NCBI RefSeq assembly: GCF_002892795.1
Contig: NZ_PJMC01000002.1
Coordinates: 124,001 to 188,000 of the forward strand
Length of the DNA: 64,000 nt
From: Arthrobacter sp. AFG20
GTDB lineage: Bacteria; Actinomycetota; Actinomycetes; Actinomycetales; Micrococcaceae
Direction: 5' to 3'
A program made the translations under genes and the position numbers. Shown here piece by piece: positions 55,892 to 64,000 of this stretch; the first letter of the stretch is position 1; every line of letters starts with the position of its first letter. A model generated the notes under the pieces. It had not been told where the DNA came from, did not search any database, and was given only the letters and a program-made list of their open reading frames with translations.

Positions 55892-57304
55892 TCAGTTCCT
55901 GATGCAGATGACCTTTGGCTGGGTCATCTCCTCATACGCGAAATGGACGCCCTCCCTGCCCATGCTTCCGTACTTGGCCCCGCCGAACGGCATGCCGTCG
56001 AAGCGGTAATCAGAGGAGTCGTTGATCATGACGCCGCCTGCTTCGAGCAGTTGGGCTGCGTCCATGGCCCTGGCCAGGGAGTCGGTGAAGATGCCCGCAT
56101 GAAGACTGAACTCGATGGCGTTGGCGACTTCGATGGCCTCTTCGAACGTACTGAACTGGCGGAACATGACCACGGGCCCGAAAACCTCCTGCTTCCACAG
56201 CCGGCTGTCCGTCGGGACTGCTTCCAGGACGGTCGGGTGAAGCACATTGCCGTCCGTGACATTGCCTGAAAGAAGGACAGCGCCGGCGCCGAGGGCCTCG
56301 TCCAGCTTGGTCTGGAGCTCGTGCAGCGCAGCCGGGCTGATCATGGGCCCGACGTCCGTCCGTTCATCTGATGGATCTCCGGAAACCAACCTGGCCGTCG
56401 CCTCCAGGAAGCGCCGGCGGAACGCGCCGTACACCGGGGCGGCTATGAGAATCCGTTGCACCCCCACGCAGTTCTGGCCGGCCGCCCAAAATGCTCCGGA
56501 GACGCAGGATTCCACTGCTTTTTCGATGTCGGCATCGTCCAGGACGATCACAGGTGCGTTTCCGCCGAGATCCATGGACAGCTTCTTCAAGCCCGCCGCG
56601 CGGGCGATGCTTTCACCCGTGGAGAAGCCCCCGGTGAAGGACACCATTCGTATGTCCCGGGACCTGATAATTGTTTCGGCCACTTCCCGGCCGCCGTGGA
56701 CAACCGTGAGGGCCTCCGGCGGGAGCCCGGAGCTCACGAGGGCGTCCGCGAGCAGCTGGGCTGACAGCGGCGTCAGCGCAGAGGGTTTGAGAATCACGGC
56801 GTTTCCTCCGGCGATTGCCGGGCCGATCTTGTGCGCCACCAGGTTGAGGGGGTCGTTGAACGGGGTGATCGCGGCAATGATGCCCAGTGGTTCGCGCGAG
56901 TACCACCCGGTGCGGTCCTCTGAGCCTTCGTAGGAGTCGAAGGGGATGACTTCGCCTGCGTTCCGGCGCGCTTCGGCGGCGGACAGGCGGAGTGTGTTGA
57001 CCGCTCGCAGCACTTCCTTCCGTGCCTGGCGGATCGTTTTCCCGGCCTCGGACACTATCGTTAGTGCGAACTCCTCGCAGCGCTGCTCGATCTCCGTTGC
57101 GGCGCCGTCCAGGATCTTCCCGCGCGCGGCGCGGGACAGGACCCGTGCCTTCCGGGCGCCGACGCGGGCCGTTTCGATCACGGACTTGGCGGCGGTGGCT
57201 TCGGTCAGCGAAACCGCGCCGACCACCCTGCCGTCGTAGGGGCTCGTCACGTCACGGAACTGTGGCAGCGCGGTTTTTGTCGAACACAGCATGGATTCAG
57301 GCAT
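55892..57304 (-). CDS. NAD(P)-dependent aldehyde dehydrogenase
   Basis: A 470-residue aldehyde dehydrogenase. Catalytic Cys279 sits in GQNCVG, the oxyanion Asn150 in PFNDPLN and the cofactor Lys173 in LKPSA. The usual ELGG glutamate is Asp245 (MDLGGNAP), as in a subset of small-aldehyde enzymes. It overlaps the homoserine dehydrogenase homologue by 8 bases, so the two are coupled. If that enzyme makes aspartate semialdehyde, this one could oxidise it to aspartate (inference). Confidence 0.85.
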   Translation of the reverse strand: MPESMLCSTKTALPQFRDVTSPYDGRVVGAVSLTEATAAKSVIETARVGARKARVLSRAARGKILDGAATEIEQRCEEFALTIVSEAGKTIRQARKEVLRAVNTLRLSAAEARRNAGEVIPFDSYEGSEDRTGWYSREPLGIIAAITPFNDPLNLVAHKIGPAIAGGNAVILKPSALTPLSAQLLADALVSSGLPPEALTVVHGGREVAETIIRSRDIRMVSFTGGFSTGESIARAAGLKKLSMDLGGNAPVIVLDDADIEKAVESCVSGAFWAAGQNCVGVQRILIAAPVYGAFRRRFLEATARLVSGDPSDERTDVGPMISPAALHELQTKLDEALGAGAVLLSGNVTDGNVLHPTVLEAVPTDSRLWKQEVFGPVVMFRQFSTFEEAIEVANAIEFSLHAGIFTDSLARAMDAAQLLEAGGVMINDSSDYRFDGMPFGGAKYGSMGREGVHFAYEEMTQPKVICIRN

Positions 57305-58349
57305 TTGCGGATACCTCCGTCCTGGCTGCGTGCATCGCGATGATGTCAGAGAGCAGCGCGTAGGCGGTCTCCACGCGCCCGGCTCCAGGTCCGGAGATGG
57401 TTACAGCGCCCAGAAGATCGGTCTCGAAGGATACGGCATTGGTTGCGCCGGAAACCCCGGCCAGCCCATGATCAAGGGGGAGCGCTACAGGGGATACGCC
57501 TGCAGTCACGGACCCGTCTGGATTCCGCCGTGCCGCGCCGACGAGCTTCCAGCGGTGCCCCTCGCGGGCTGCCTTCCGAATATCTTCCGGGGCCACGGTC
57601 GAAATCCCCTGCCGATGAACGTCCTTGAGCTCTATGCCGGCGCCCAGCAGTTCGTTGGCGAGGATGAGGACCTTGAGCTGAACGTCGTGGCCCTCGATGT
57701 CGGCTGCGGGGTTTGCTTCGGCGTAGCCGAGTTCCTGCGCCTCCCTGATGGCCGCGTCGAAGTCCAGACCGGCTTCCATCCGCCCGAGCACGTAGTTACT
57801 GGTGCCGTTGAGAATGCCTTCGAAGCCATCCAGTTTCAGCCCGGCGAACATCTTCTTGGCCAGGCGGATGACGGGAGTGCCGCTCATGACGGCGCCCTCG
57901 AACTCGAAGTGCACGCCGTTCTGTTCGGCAAGGGAGCTCAGCTCGGCGCCGCGGAGGGCAACCGGGCCCTTGTTTGTGGTGCAGACGCTCTTGGCGGATT
58001 CGAGTGCCCAGCGCACATGTGAAACTGCCGGCTCGCCGTCTTCGGGATTAGTGAAGGTGGCCTCGCAGACAATGTCCGCTGTGCAGTTGCGGATCACGGA
58101 TTCGTTGTTGGTGTCGGCGGATCCGCCGTACGCTGCGAAGGTTTCATTGTCGCCGCCCAGTTTGAGGGCAACGGAGAGGTCCACGCCTTCAGGCTGGACC
58201 AGGGATCCGAGCCGCAGGTCGGTGATGGCCACCACCCGCAGGCCGAAGCCCAGGTCGGAACGAAGTCTCTCACCACGGGTATTGATCAGTTCGGCCAGCG
58301 TCCTGTTGACGCCGCCGAAGCCGATCAGCGCAATGTCGTAGGTGGTCAT
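57297..58349 (-). CDS. Homoserine dehydrogenase homologue without ACT domain
   Basis: A 350-residue oxidoreductase with the homoserine dehydrogenase fold: GFGGVN (10-15), TTNKGP (Lys127), [11 protein letters not shown], Glu211 and Asp222-Lys226 (EGHDVQLK). It lacks the ACT regulatory domain of the biosynthetic enzyme, and its partner is an aldehyde dehydrogenase, not aspartate kinase. This points to a catabolic enzyme that oxidises homoserine or a close analogue. GGAG lies 5 bases before the ATG. A promoter candidate (TTGAAC, 18 bases, TACATG) lies at 58495-58466 on the minus strand. Confidence 0.82.
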   Translation of the reverse strand: MTTYDIALIGFGGVNRTLAELINTRGERLRSDLGFGLRVVAITDLRLGSLVQPEGVDLSVALKLGGDNETFAAYGGSADTNNESVIRNCTADIVCEATFTNPEDGEPAVSHVRWALESAKSVCTTNKGPVALRGAELSSLAEQNGVHFEFEGAVMSGTPVIRLAKKMFAGLKLDGFEGILNGTSNYVLGRMEAGLDFDAAIREAQELGYAEANPAADIEGHDVQLKVLILANELLGAGIELKDVHRQGISTVAPEDIRKAAREGHRWKLVGAARRNPDGSVTAGVSPVALPLDHGLAGVSGATNAVSFETDLLGAVTISGPGAGRVETAYALLSDIIAMHAARTEVSANA

Positions 58350-58465
58350 GGTGCTCCTTCAATCAGTTACATCGGTCCTCCAATGCTGGCCGCATTCCCT
58401 GTCCGTCGGCGCATGTGATTGTGACCGAAAAGCAGGTCGAACTGACCATCCGCCTGCCGATTCGC

Positions 58466-58495
58466 CATGTACCCCGCAACGTAACCTGCGTTCAA
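58466..58495 (-). promoter_or_regulatory. Candidate promoter in the divergent gap
   Basis: TTGAAC (58495-58490), 18 bases and TACATG (58471-58466) on the minus strand, about 115 bases before the homoserine dehydrogenase start. The 297-base gap also holds an imperfect palindrome around ACATGT (58498-58517), a possible Lrp or IclR site for both directions. Confidence 0.3.
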
Positions 58496-58646
58496 CATAG
58501 ACATGTAGAGATGTTCTTAATGACCAAAATGGCCTTTTCGTGTTACTTTCATCACTGTCGCTACTGCGCAGCTCGAGTCGGCTTGACCCACGCCGGGCCA
58601 CATGCGCATCCTCCGCAGCAGACCCGCCACTCACCTGGGAGAAACC

Positions 58647-60086
58647 ATGGAACCGTCATCACCTGTCCAGCTGGAGCCTCAGCCCACCATTCCGCCGTCG
58701 ACCGATTCGGGGCTCCGGCGGTCCATGGGGGCACGGCATCTGGTCATGATCGCCATGGGCGGGGTGATCGGCTCCGGGCTTTTCCTGAGCTCGGGGTACA
58801 CCATTTCCCAGGCCGGGCCGCTCGGGGCAGTCATCGCGTATCTCATCGGCGCCTTTGTTGTGTACCTCGTGATGGCCTGCCTCGGTGAACTCGCCATCGC
58901 TTATCCGGTCTCAGGGGCCTTCCATATCTACGCGGCGAGGTCGATCGGGCCGGCCACAGGGTTCACCACCGCCTGGCTCTACTGGCTCTGCTGGGCGGTG
59001 GCCATCGGATCGGAGTTCACGGCTTCCGGTCTCCTGATGCAGCGCTGGTTCCCGGGTGTTGACGTCTGGGTCTGGTGCGTTATCTTCGCCTCGGTCCTCT
59101 TCGGCTTCAATGCGGTTTCTTCGAAATTCTTCGGCGAGTCCGAGTTCTGGTTTGCCATCGTCAAGGTCGGCGCCATCGTGGTTCTCATCGTTTTCGGCGG
59201 CGCGGCGCTGTTCGGCTTCCACCCGCTCAGCGAGGCGGCCAACCATGCCGCTATGTTTGAAAACTTCAACACTTCCGGCGGCCTCTTCCCCAACGGCTTC
59301 ACCGGTGTCCTGGTCACTGCGCTTGCTGTGTTCTACGCCTTCTCCGGTTCAGAGCTCATCGGTGTGGCGGCGGGCGAAACCACTGACCCGGCCACCAGCA
59401 TCCCCAAAGCGATGCGCAGCACCGTCATCCGTCTCCTGATCTTCTTCGTCGGGGCAATCGCTGTCATCGCCGCCACCATCCCCTTCGAGCAGGTCGGGCT
59501 GGATGAAAGCCCGTTCGTGACGGTCTTCTCATCCATCGGCATTCCTTACGCCGCCGACATCATGAACTTCGTCATCATCACCGCACTCCTTTCAGCCGGT
59601 AACAGCGGTCTCTTCTCCTGCGCACGGATGCTCTACTCCCTTGCCGACGAGGGGCACGCGCCCCGGGCGCTGAAGAAGCTGACCCGACGCGGTATCCCCA
59701 TGACTGCACTCTCCGTCAGCATGCTCGGCGGCCTGGCATCCCTCATCAGCAGCGTCGTTGCACCTGAAACCGTATATCTGGCTCTCGTATCGGTGGCGGG
59801 TTTCGCCGTCGTCGGGGTCTGGATGTCCATCACCGCCTCGCATTTCTTCCACAGGAGATCCTTCGTCAAAAACGGCGGTGATGTCGCTGCGCTTCCCTAC
59901 GCGGCCCCGCTGTTCCCGCTGGTGCCGATCCTGGCCTTCTCCCTCTGCCTCATCTCGCTCATCGGCATCGCCTATGACCCGAACCAGGTAGCAGCGCTCT
60001 ATTTCGGAGTCACTTTCGTTGGCGCCTGCTACGCCTTCTTCTACTTCAAGTACGGACGCAAGGCGCGCCCAAACCAGCCCTCCTGA
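58647..60086 (+). CDS. mmuP: S-methylmethionine permease-like amino acid transporter
   Basis: A 479-residue 12-helix APC transporter. It follows E. coli MmuP closely in wording: HLVMIAMGGVIGSGLF, then GAFHIYAARSIGPATGFTTA, AWLYWL, a WCVIF region, SGSELIGVAAGET and SVSMLGGLASLISSVVAP. The first block defines the AAT group, and the GAFH segment plus the MmuM-like gene 3 kb downstream support S-methylmethionine as substrate (inference). The ATG at 58647 has GGGAG 7 bases upstream. A 14-base stem terminator follows. Confidence 0.8.
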   Translation: MEPSSPVQLEPQPTIPPSTDSGLRRSMGARHLVMIAMGGVIGSGLFLSSGYTISQAGPLGAVIAYLIGAFVVYLVMACLGELAIAYPVSGAFHIYAARSIGPATGFTTAWLYWLCWAVAIGSEFTASGLLMQRWFPGVDVWVWCVIFASVLFGFNAVSSKFFGESEFWFAIVKVGAIVVLIVFGGAALFGFHPLSEAANHAAMFENFNTSGGLFPNGFTGVLVTALAVFYAFSGSELIGVAAGETTDPATSIPKAMRSTVIRLLIFFVGAIAVIAATIPFEQVGLDESPFVTVFSSIGIPYAADIMNFVIITALLSAGNSGLFSCARMLYSLADEGHAPRALKKLTRRGIPMTALSVSMLGGLASLISSVVAPETVYLALVSVAGFAVVGVWMSITASHFFHRRSFVKNGGDVAALPYAAPLFPLVPILAFSLCLISLIGIAYDPNQVAALYFGVTFVGACYAFFYFKYGRKARPNQPS

Positions 60087-60115
60087 CGCCGTCACCATCT
60101 ATCGTCCACGTGGCT

Positions 60116-60147
60116 TGGTGGCGGGGGACTTTCGTCCCCCGCCACCA
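60116..60147 (+). terminator. Strong terminator after mmuP
   Basis: A 14-base perfect stem with a TTTC tetraloop, 30 bases past the permease stop. Confidence 0.85.
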
Positions 60148-60211
60148 GGCCCGGCGTTCTGTGGGGACGTGTGAGAATAGGCGTAGTTGTCAGGCGGAAG
60201 GAGCACGGAGC

Positions 60212-61012
60212 ATGGATTCTTCCTCGGAAGCGTCATCCATGGCCCAAGGCCTTCGGATAGTCCGGCTGGTCGCGGACCGGGAGAAGCGGGGAAGGCGGCT
60301 ACTCGGCGTTTCCCAGATCGCATCTGAGCTGGAGATGGACCAAAGCCGGGTCTCCCGGTTGACTCAGGAATTGTGCGAGCTGGGACTGCTGGAACGCGTC
60401 GAACGCGGGCCATTCCGGACCGGTCCACGTTTTTTCAGCCTGGCTGCCGCCTTGAACACGGGTTGGGTACGCGAATCAAGAACCGAACTTGAGGCTTTGG
60501 TGGCCTCGTTCGGCCTGAGATCCAGACTTTCCGTCCGGGAGGGCTTCCGCGTCATTCTCCTGCGGACCTCCAGCAATGACGCGGTTCCCGGCGGCTTCGT
60601 AAAACCCGGCATGGTGACACCCGTGTGGTGCACCGGGTCCGGCCGGGCCCTCCTGTGGGACGAGGAGCAGCCAGCCGTTGAGGCCCTCCTTGCGGACGTC
60701 AACTTCATTGGCGTAGGCGGCCCGGGGGCGGCCCATTCGCCGCAGGAAGTCGTCGAATTGATGGACCGGGACCGGGCGCGGGGCTTTATTGTCGCGGAGG
60801 AAGAGTTCGAGCATGGAGTCTACGAACTGGCGGTTCCCGTCCGCACCGCCGACGGTTCCGTTCTTGCGGCGCTCAGCGTCCTGGGCAGTCGGGCCGAGAT
60901 CACGTCCGGCGCAGAAGACGTTGCACAGGCCCTGTGGGAAGCAGCCCAGCGGCTGGGGTCCTGCCAGGGCGGCACGCGGAACAACGCTGGCCGGAAGGGT
61001 CTTGCCAGCTAA
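60212..61012 (+). CDS. IclR-family regulator
   Basis: A 266-residue regulator. The winged helix is in LLGVSQIASELEMDQSRVSR (about 30-55) and the IclR effector domain includes WCTGSGRALLWD and the C-terminal VAVPVRTADG-like strand (ELAVPVRTADGSVLAALS). Effectors of the family are small carboxylates or amino acids. GGAAGGAG upstream supports the ATG at 60212. It runs tail to tail with a second IclR gene, overlapping it by four bases. Confidence 0.88.
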   Translation: MDSSSEASSMAQGLRIVRLVADREKRGRRLLGVSQIASELEMDQSRVSRLTQELCELGLLERVERGPFRTGPRFFSLAAALNTGWVRESRTELEALVASFGLRSRLSVREGFRVILLRTSSNDAVPGGFVKPGMVTPVWCTGSGRALLWDEEQPAVEALLADVNFIGVGGPGAAHSPQEVVELMDRDRARGFIVAEEEFEHGVYELAVPVRTADGSVLAALSVLGSRAEITSGAEDVAQALWEAAQRLGSCQGGTRNNAGRKGLAS

Positions 61013-61785
61013 GGCACGTTCTGCGGCAGGGCATGACCCAGCGTTGACTCAAGCCACGTTCCCCAGGACACGAGGGCCGTGGCGCAGGCCTCCAGCCTCG
61101 GTTGCAGGCGAGTCTTGGCGCCTACGACCTGAAGCGCTGCCACCACGTCGCCCTTGAAGTCCCGAATCGGGACGGCCAGGGAATACAGCCCGGGTTCGGC
61201 TTCCTCGTCGACGATGGAGTATCCGCGCGCCCGGGCCGCGCGTAGTCGTGACAGGAAGTCCTCTGCGTCAAGGGGTGTATTGGGGCCATGACGCACGAAA
61301 GCGACGCCGGAGAAAAGGGTCCGGACCTCGTCGTCGGACGCTTCCCACAGCACTGCCTGGCCGGCATCGCTGCAGTACGCTGGGTAGGGCCGGCCCAGCC
61401 ATGAGCCGATCATGTTGCTGCTTGCCGGAACATGCTCGCCGATGGTGACGGTGCTGTCTCCGCTCAGAATGCTGAGGAAGCATCCTTCGTCAGTTTCACG
61501 GGCCAAGCCTGCCAAGGCGGTGGCGCCGTCAGTCTGCAGGCGTTGTTCGGTCAGCAGTTGCGCGTCCGTCAGGAGCGACCAGTCGACGGCGTAGGTCCGG
61601 TGGTCTTTGCGGACCAGAAACCCCTCCTGCTGCGCCGTCCGCAGGCTGCGCGCTACCTGGCTGCGGTCCTTGCCCAGGTCGGTTGCTATATCAGCGACCG
61701 TTCCGCCGGGCAGGCCTTCTGCGTTGCGGGAGCCCACCGCTAGGACAGCCATAATTCCCCGGCCCATGCTGGATGTCTTAGACAT
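61009..61785 (-). CDS. IclR-family regulator
   Basis: A 258-residue regulator of the same family, with winged helix around DIATDLGKDRSQVARSLR and effector domain with PAYCSDAGQAVLWE and SLAVPIRDFKGDVVAALQV. TAGAAT lies seven bases before the ATG at 61785 on the minus strand with no ribosome-binding site, indicating a leaderless transcript. It is co-oriented with the cyclase gene just upstream of it (33 bases away), which it probably regulates or is read through from. Confidence 0.88.
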   Translation of the reverse strand: MSKTSSMGRGIMAVLAVGSRNAEGLPGGTVADIATDLGKDRSQVARSLRTAQQEGFLVRKDHRTYAVDWSLLTDAQLLTEQRLQTDGATALAGLARETDEGCFLSILSGDSTVTIGEHVPASSNMIGSWLGRPYPAYCSDAGQAVLWEASDDEVRTLFSGVAFVRHGPNTPLDAEDFLSRLRAARARGYSIVDEEAEPGLYSLAVPIRDFKGDVVAALQVVGAKTRLQPRLEACATALVSWGTWLESTLGHALPQNVP

Positions 61786-61792
61786 GGGTCCG

Positions 61793-61798
61793 ATTCTA
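61793..61798 (-). promoter_or_regulatory. -10 box for leaderless IclR gene
   Basis: TAGAAT on the minus strand, seven bases before the ATG at 61785. Confidence 0.45.
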
Positions 61799-61817
61799 GT
61801 CACTGGAGGAACGCCTC

Positions 61818-62570
61818 CTAGTGGATGGCGAAGACCCGGGCAGGAAAACCGCTGCCCCGCAAAGGCTTGGGCCAAGTGGCAATGAGGGCAGCGCCCGCTT
61901 CCGGAAGTCCGTCCAGGTTCGCCATCAGCTCGATCTGCCACCGGTTCTGCGCCAGGACGTAGGTCTCCAGGGTGAAATCCTGGCGGGATGTGGCCAGTCC
62001 CGGGTCGGTGTCGGTCTGCTCATGACCGACGGCGGTAACGGACCGCTCCTCAATCAGGAAGGAGAGGACTTCCTGCGACCAGCCTGGTGTGTGGCTGGCA
62101 CCGTGATCGTCCCTGTTTGCCATGGCGGCAGCGTCAGGCCAACGGTCACTCCAGCCTGTCCGCAATGCCACGAAGGCCCCGGGTGGGATGGTGCCATTGC
62201 GGTGTTCCCAGGCCTGGACGTCCTCCATCTGGGGAGTGGCGTCCGCGTTGGCGATGACGCGCTCGGTGATGTCCAGGACGACCAGCGGAAGGACCATCTC
62301 CTCCACGGGAATCTGGTCCAGGGTCCTTCCTCCTGAGATGAAATGCGAGGGAGGATCAACGTGTGTTCCCCATTGTCCGATGATCGAGTAGCGGTGAGCG
62401 GTGAAACCGTCACCTTTCTCCAGATCGAAGACGGGCTCCCTGATTTCGTCGGGGAATGCCGGGAAGTGTGGCTGGCCGGGGTGGAAGGCGTGGGTCAGGT
62501 CAGTGAATGATCTGCCGGCCAACAGCGTCTGCAGGCCGTCCCAGAGTGCGGTTGTAGTGACTGGAGTCAT
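61818..62570 (-). CDS. Cyclase-family (kynurenine-formamidase-like) metal hydrolase
   Basis: A 250-residue enzyme of the cyclase family. The metal motif is GTHVDPPSH (His70, Asp72 and His76), with FTDLTHAFHPGQPHFPAFP near the start and a later His/Glu pair in AVGHEQTDTDPG. Members hydrolyse N-formylkynurenine, amide or ester bonds, or isatin. The true substrate here is not clear, and a kynurenine pathway is not visible in the window. Its ATG overlaps the stop of the gene at 62567 by four bases, so the two are coupled. Confidence 0.85.
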   Translation of the reverse strand: MTPVTTTALWDGLQTLLAGRSFTDLTHAFHPGQPHFPAFPDEIREPVFDLEKGDGFTAHRYSIIGQWGTHVDPPSHFISGGRTLDQIPVEEMVLPLVVLDITERVIANADATPQMEDVQAWEHRNGTIPPGAFVALRTGWSDRWPDAAAMANRDDHGASHTPGWSQEVLSFLIEERSVTAVGHEQTDTDPGLATSRQDFTLETYVLAQNRWQIELMANLDGLPEAGAALIATWPKPLRGSGFPARVFAIH

Positions 62571-63016
62571 GACGTGGCCTGGCTTTCAACCAACGCCGGA
62601 AGGGCAGTGTTGGAAACGCTGATTGGCCCTGTTAGCTCAATGACGGGTACCTCCCAGGGGTGGATATCCACAATGTGCTGCAGGAAGCGTTCCACGGCGT
62701 CGTCGTCGAGCGCGGCATCGAAATACGTCGTCAGGACCAGGGTCGGCGAAATTGTCTGCTGACCAACCTGCCCCAACGTGGGATTGGCGCCTTCAGCGCA
62801 GGTGAACCCCTCAAAACCCAAACCGGATTCGAAGACATGCCGGTAGTTGCCAAAGTCCCCGAGGTCAGGAGATCCCGCGACAGCGTCGAGCAGGGCCGCA
62901 ATGCCCGCTTCGTCTTTGAATGCTTCGGCGTCGCCGCTGGCGAGGCGCGAGAAAGTTTCCGCAGCTACGGGCCAATGCACACGCAGCTTGCGTACTGCTT
63001 TCATTTCAATCTTCAA
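62567..63016 (-). CDS. Unknown protein coupled to the cyclase-family gene
   Basis: A 149-residue protein of unrecognised family. It has a short N-terminal beta strand (KAVRKLRVHW), helical middle (ETFSRLASGDAEAFKDEAG), and a C-terminal region LTTYFDAALDDDAVERFLQHIV then IHPWEVPVIEL, consistent with a small alpha/beta fold, perhaps an NGG1p-like or dimeric barrel protein. The TTG at 63016 is the likely start because AGGAGG stands 6 bases upstream; the ATG four codons later lacks a site. It is divergent from the methyltransferase gene. Confidence 0.65.
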   Translation of the reverse strand: MKIEMKAVRKLRVHWPVAAETFSRLASGDAEAFKDEAGIAALLDAVAGSPDLGDFGNYRHVFESGLGFEGFTCAEGANPTLGQVGQQTISPTLVLTTYFDAALDDDAVERFLQHIVDIHPWEVPVIELTGPISVSNTALPALVESQATS

Positions 63017-63070
63017 GGGATGCCTCCTGATGGTTCGTAACGTGTTTGCATGCCATCGTGGCACGGTGTG

Positions 63071-63110
63071 GTGATCATTACAAGCATTGAAAAATGCTTA
63101 TTATGATCAC
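63071..63110. promoter_or_regulatory. 40-base palindrome in the divergent promoter
   Basis: GTGATCAT (63071-63078) mirrors ATGATCAC (63103-63110), and inside it AAGCATT mirrors AATGCTT, giving a nearly perfect 40-base dyad. A plus-strand promoter (TTACAA at 63078-63083, 18 bases, TATGAT at 63102-63107) overlaps it fully. One of the IclR proteins is a likely ligand. Confidence 0.7.
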
Positions 63111-63186
63111 AGCCATTGCATACCGCGTGGACCCGGTGCCTCGTGCCGGACAGGCATGGATGAACGAACCGCTTGGAGCCCAAACG

Positions 63187-64000
63187 ATGCCCAGTAACAC
63201 CAATCTCTCCCGCATGCTTGATGCCGGAGCGAACCCGACCGTGGACGGCGCGCTGGCCACCGAGCTGGAAGCGCACGGCTGCAATCTGGACGACCCTTTG
63301 TGGTCGGCTAAGGTCCTCCTGGAAGAGCCGGAGCTCGTCAAACGTGTGCACCTCGATTACTTCCGCGCCGGGGCAACAGTCGCCATCACCGCGAGCTATC
63401 AGGCGACACCCCTGGGATTTGCGCGGCGCGGCATTGGCGAAGAGGAGGCCCTGGAACTGGTGGCATTGAGTGTGCGCCTGGCCGACGAGGCCCGCCGCGA
63501 GCACCTGGCCGAAAATCCGGATGCAGGCCCCCTGCTGATTGCCGGATCGGTCGGTCCGTACGGCGCATACCTGGCTGATGGGTCCGAATACCGTGGAGAC
63601 TACGTCCTCAGCCGAAACGAGTTTTTGGAGTTCCACCGGCCGCGAATCGCGGCGCTGGTGGAGGCTGGCGTGGACTTGCTTGCCTGCGAGACGCTGCCGT
63701 CCCTGCCGGAAGCCGAGGCCCTGGTGGCGCTCATGGAAGAGTTCGACGTCGAAGGCTGGCTCTCCTTTACGCTACGGGACGGAGGGCACATCAGCGACGG
63801 CACGCCGCTGGCTCAGGTGGCAAAGCTCAGCAGGGCGCAGCCGTCCGTTGTGGCCATTGGCGTCAACTGTGTGCCGCTGGAGCTGGTTGCCCCATCCCTG
63901 GGCGCTCTGGGCAAAGCCACGGACACGCCCCTGATCGCGTATCCAAATTCCGGCGAAAGCTATGACGCCGTCAGTAAAACATGGCGGCCAGCCACGGCCA
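63187..64000 (+). CDS. mmuM: Homocysteine S-methyltransferase, partial
   Basis: The first 271 codons of a cobalamin-independent homocysteine methyltransferase; the gene runs off the window. VDGALATELEAHG, GSVGPYGAYLADGSEYRGDY and IGVNCVP, with zinc ligand Cys228, identify the family; the second cysteine pair lies beyond the end. MmuM moves a methyl group from S-methylmethionine or SAM to homocysteine, giving methionine. GGAG lies about 10 bases before the ATG. With the MmuP-like permease it suggests use of plant S-methylmethionine. Confidence 0.9.
   Translation, partial: MPSNTNLSRMLDAGANPTVDGALATELEAHGCNLDDPLWSAKVLLEEPELVKRVHLDYFRAGATVAITASYQATPLGFARRGIGEEEALELVALSVRLADEARREHLAENPDAGPLLIAGSVGPYGAYLADGSEYRGDYVLSRNEFLEFHRPRIAALVEAGVDLLACETLPSLPEAEALVALMEEFDVEGWLSFTLRDGGHISDGTPLAQVAKLSRAQPSVVAIGVNCVPLELVAPSLGALGKATDTPLIAYPNSGESYDAVSKTWRPATA

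Overview
The window is a GC-rich, gene-dense chromosomal segment of an actinobacterium. The combination of a secreted Rpf with LysM, DUF2630, DUF6457, DUF6421 and DUF1540 proteins, a TM0106-type nuclease-helicase, many GTG/TTG starts and several apparently leaderless promoters fits the Micrococcaceae, most likely Arthrobacter or a close relative. This is inferred from protein character only. No rRNA, tRNA, CRISPR array, prophage or intact insertion sequence is visible, and no single transferred island stands out.

Layout. 1-6.9 kb: a truncated SDR-like gene, a pyrimidine-dimer glycosylase family protein, a small membrane protein, Rpf, a UvrA paralogue and a divergent adenine/adenosine deaminase. 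6.9-11.4 kb: two membrane proteins (one a CPBP protease), a molybdopterin oxidoreductase of the FdhF/YdeP type and a small DUF6457 protein. 11.4-17.1 kb: aldo/keto reductase, stress-type SDR, small acidic proteins, a winged-helix/X25 fusion, a lipoprotein with a repeat in its signal peptide, and acylphosphatase. 17.1-25.1 kb: a 1276-residue nuclease/exonuclease-like/helicase fusion, DUF1540 protein, zinc formaldehyde dehydrogenase, a small repeat protein, a lipoprotein HNH nuclease and YceI.

25.1-32.9 kb is a complete sugar-acid operon: FCD/GntR regulator, MHS-type transporter, zinc polyol dehydrogenase, D-mannonate dehydratase, KDG kinase, fructuronate reductase and KDPG aldolase. Together they would convert an L-gulonate-like acid through fructuronate, mannonate, KDG and KDPG to pyruvate and glyceraldehyde 3-phosphate. 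33-38.7 kb: small basic protein, serine hydrolase, TerC, a fused ArsR-SRPBCC regulator, a RecQ-like helicase and YegP.

38.8-44.4 kb holds the most interesting cassette. An amino acid permease diverges from DUF6421-SDR-threonine-aldolase-like genes that are translationally coupled. The 721-base gap between them carries four consecutive hairpins, each with GGAGC at its loop. 44.5-54.3 kb: SnoaL-like protein, TM2 protein, potassium channel, a large FAD/Fe-S 2-hydroxyacid dehydrogenase, GNAT, secreted GDPD, flavodoxin-like protein and an LCMT-type methyltransferase.

54.3-64 kb looks like an S-methylmethionine/homoserine island: an overlooked 49-residue ORF, HAD phosphatase, Lrp, aldehyde dehydrogenase overlapping a homoserine dehydrogenase homologue, an MmuP-like permease, two convergent IclR regulators, a cyclase-family hydrolase with an unknown partner, and homocysteine methyltransferase (cut by the window end). 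Assignments rest on reading motifs and gene order; no database search was run.
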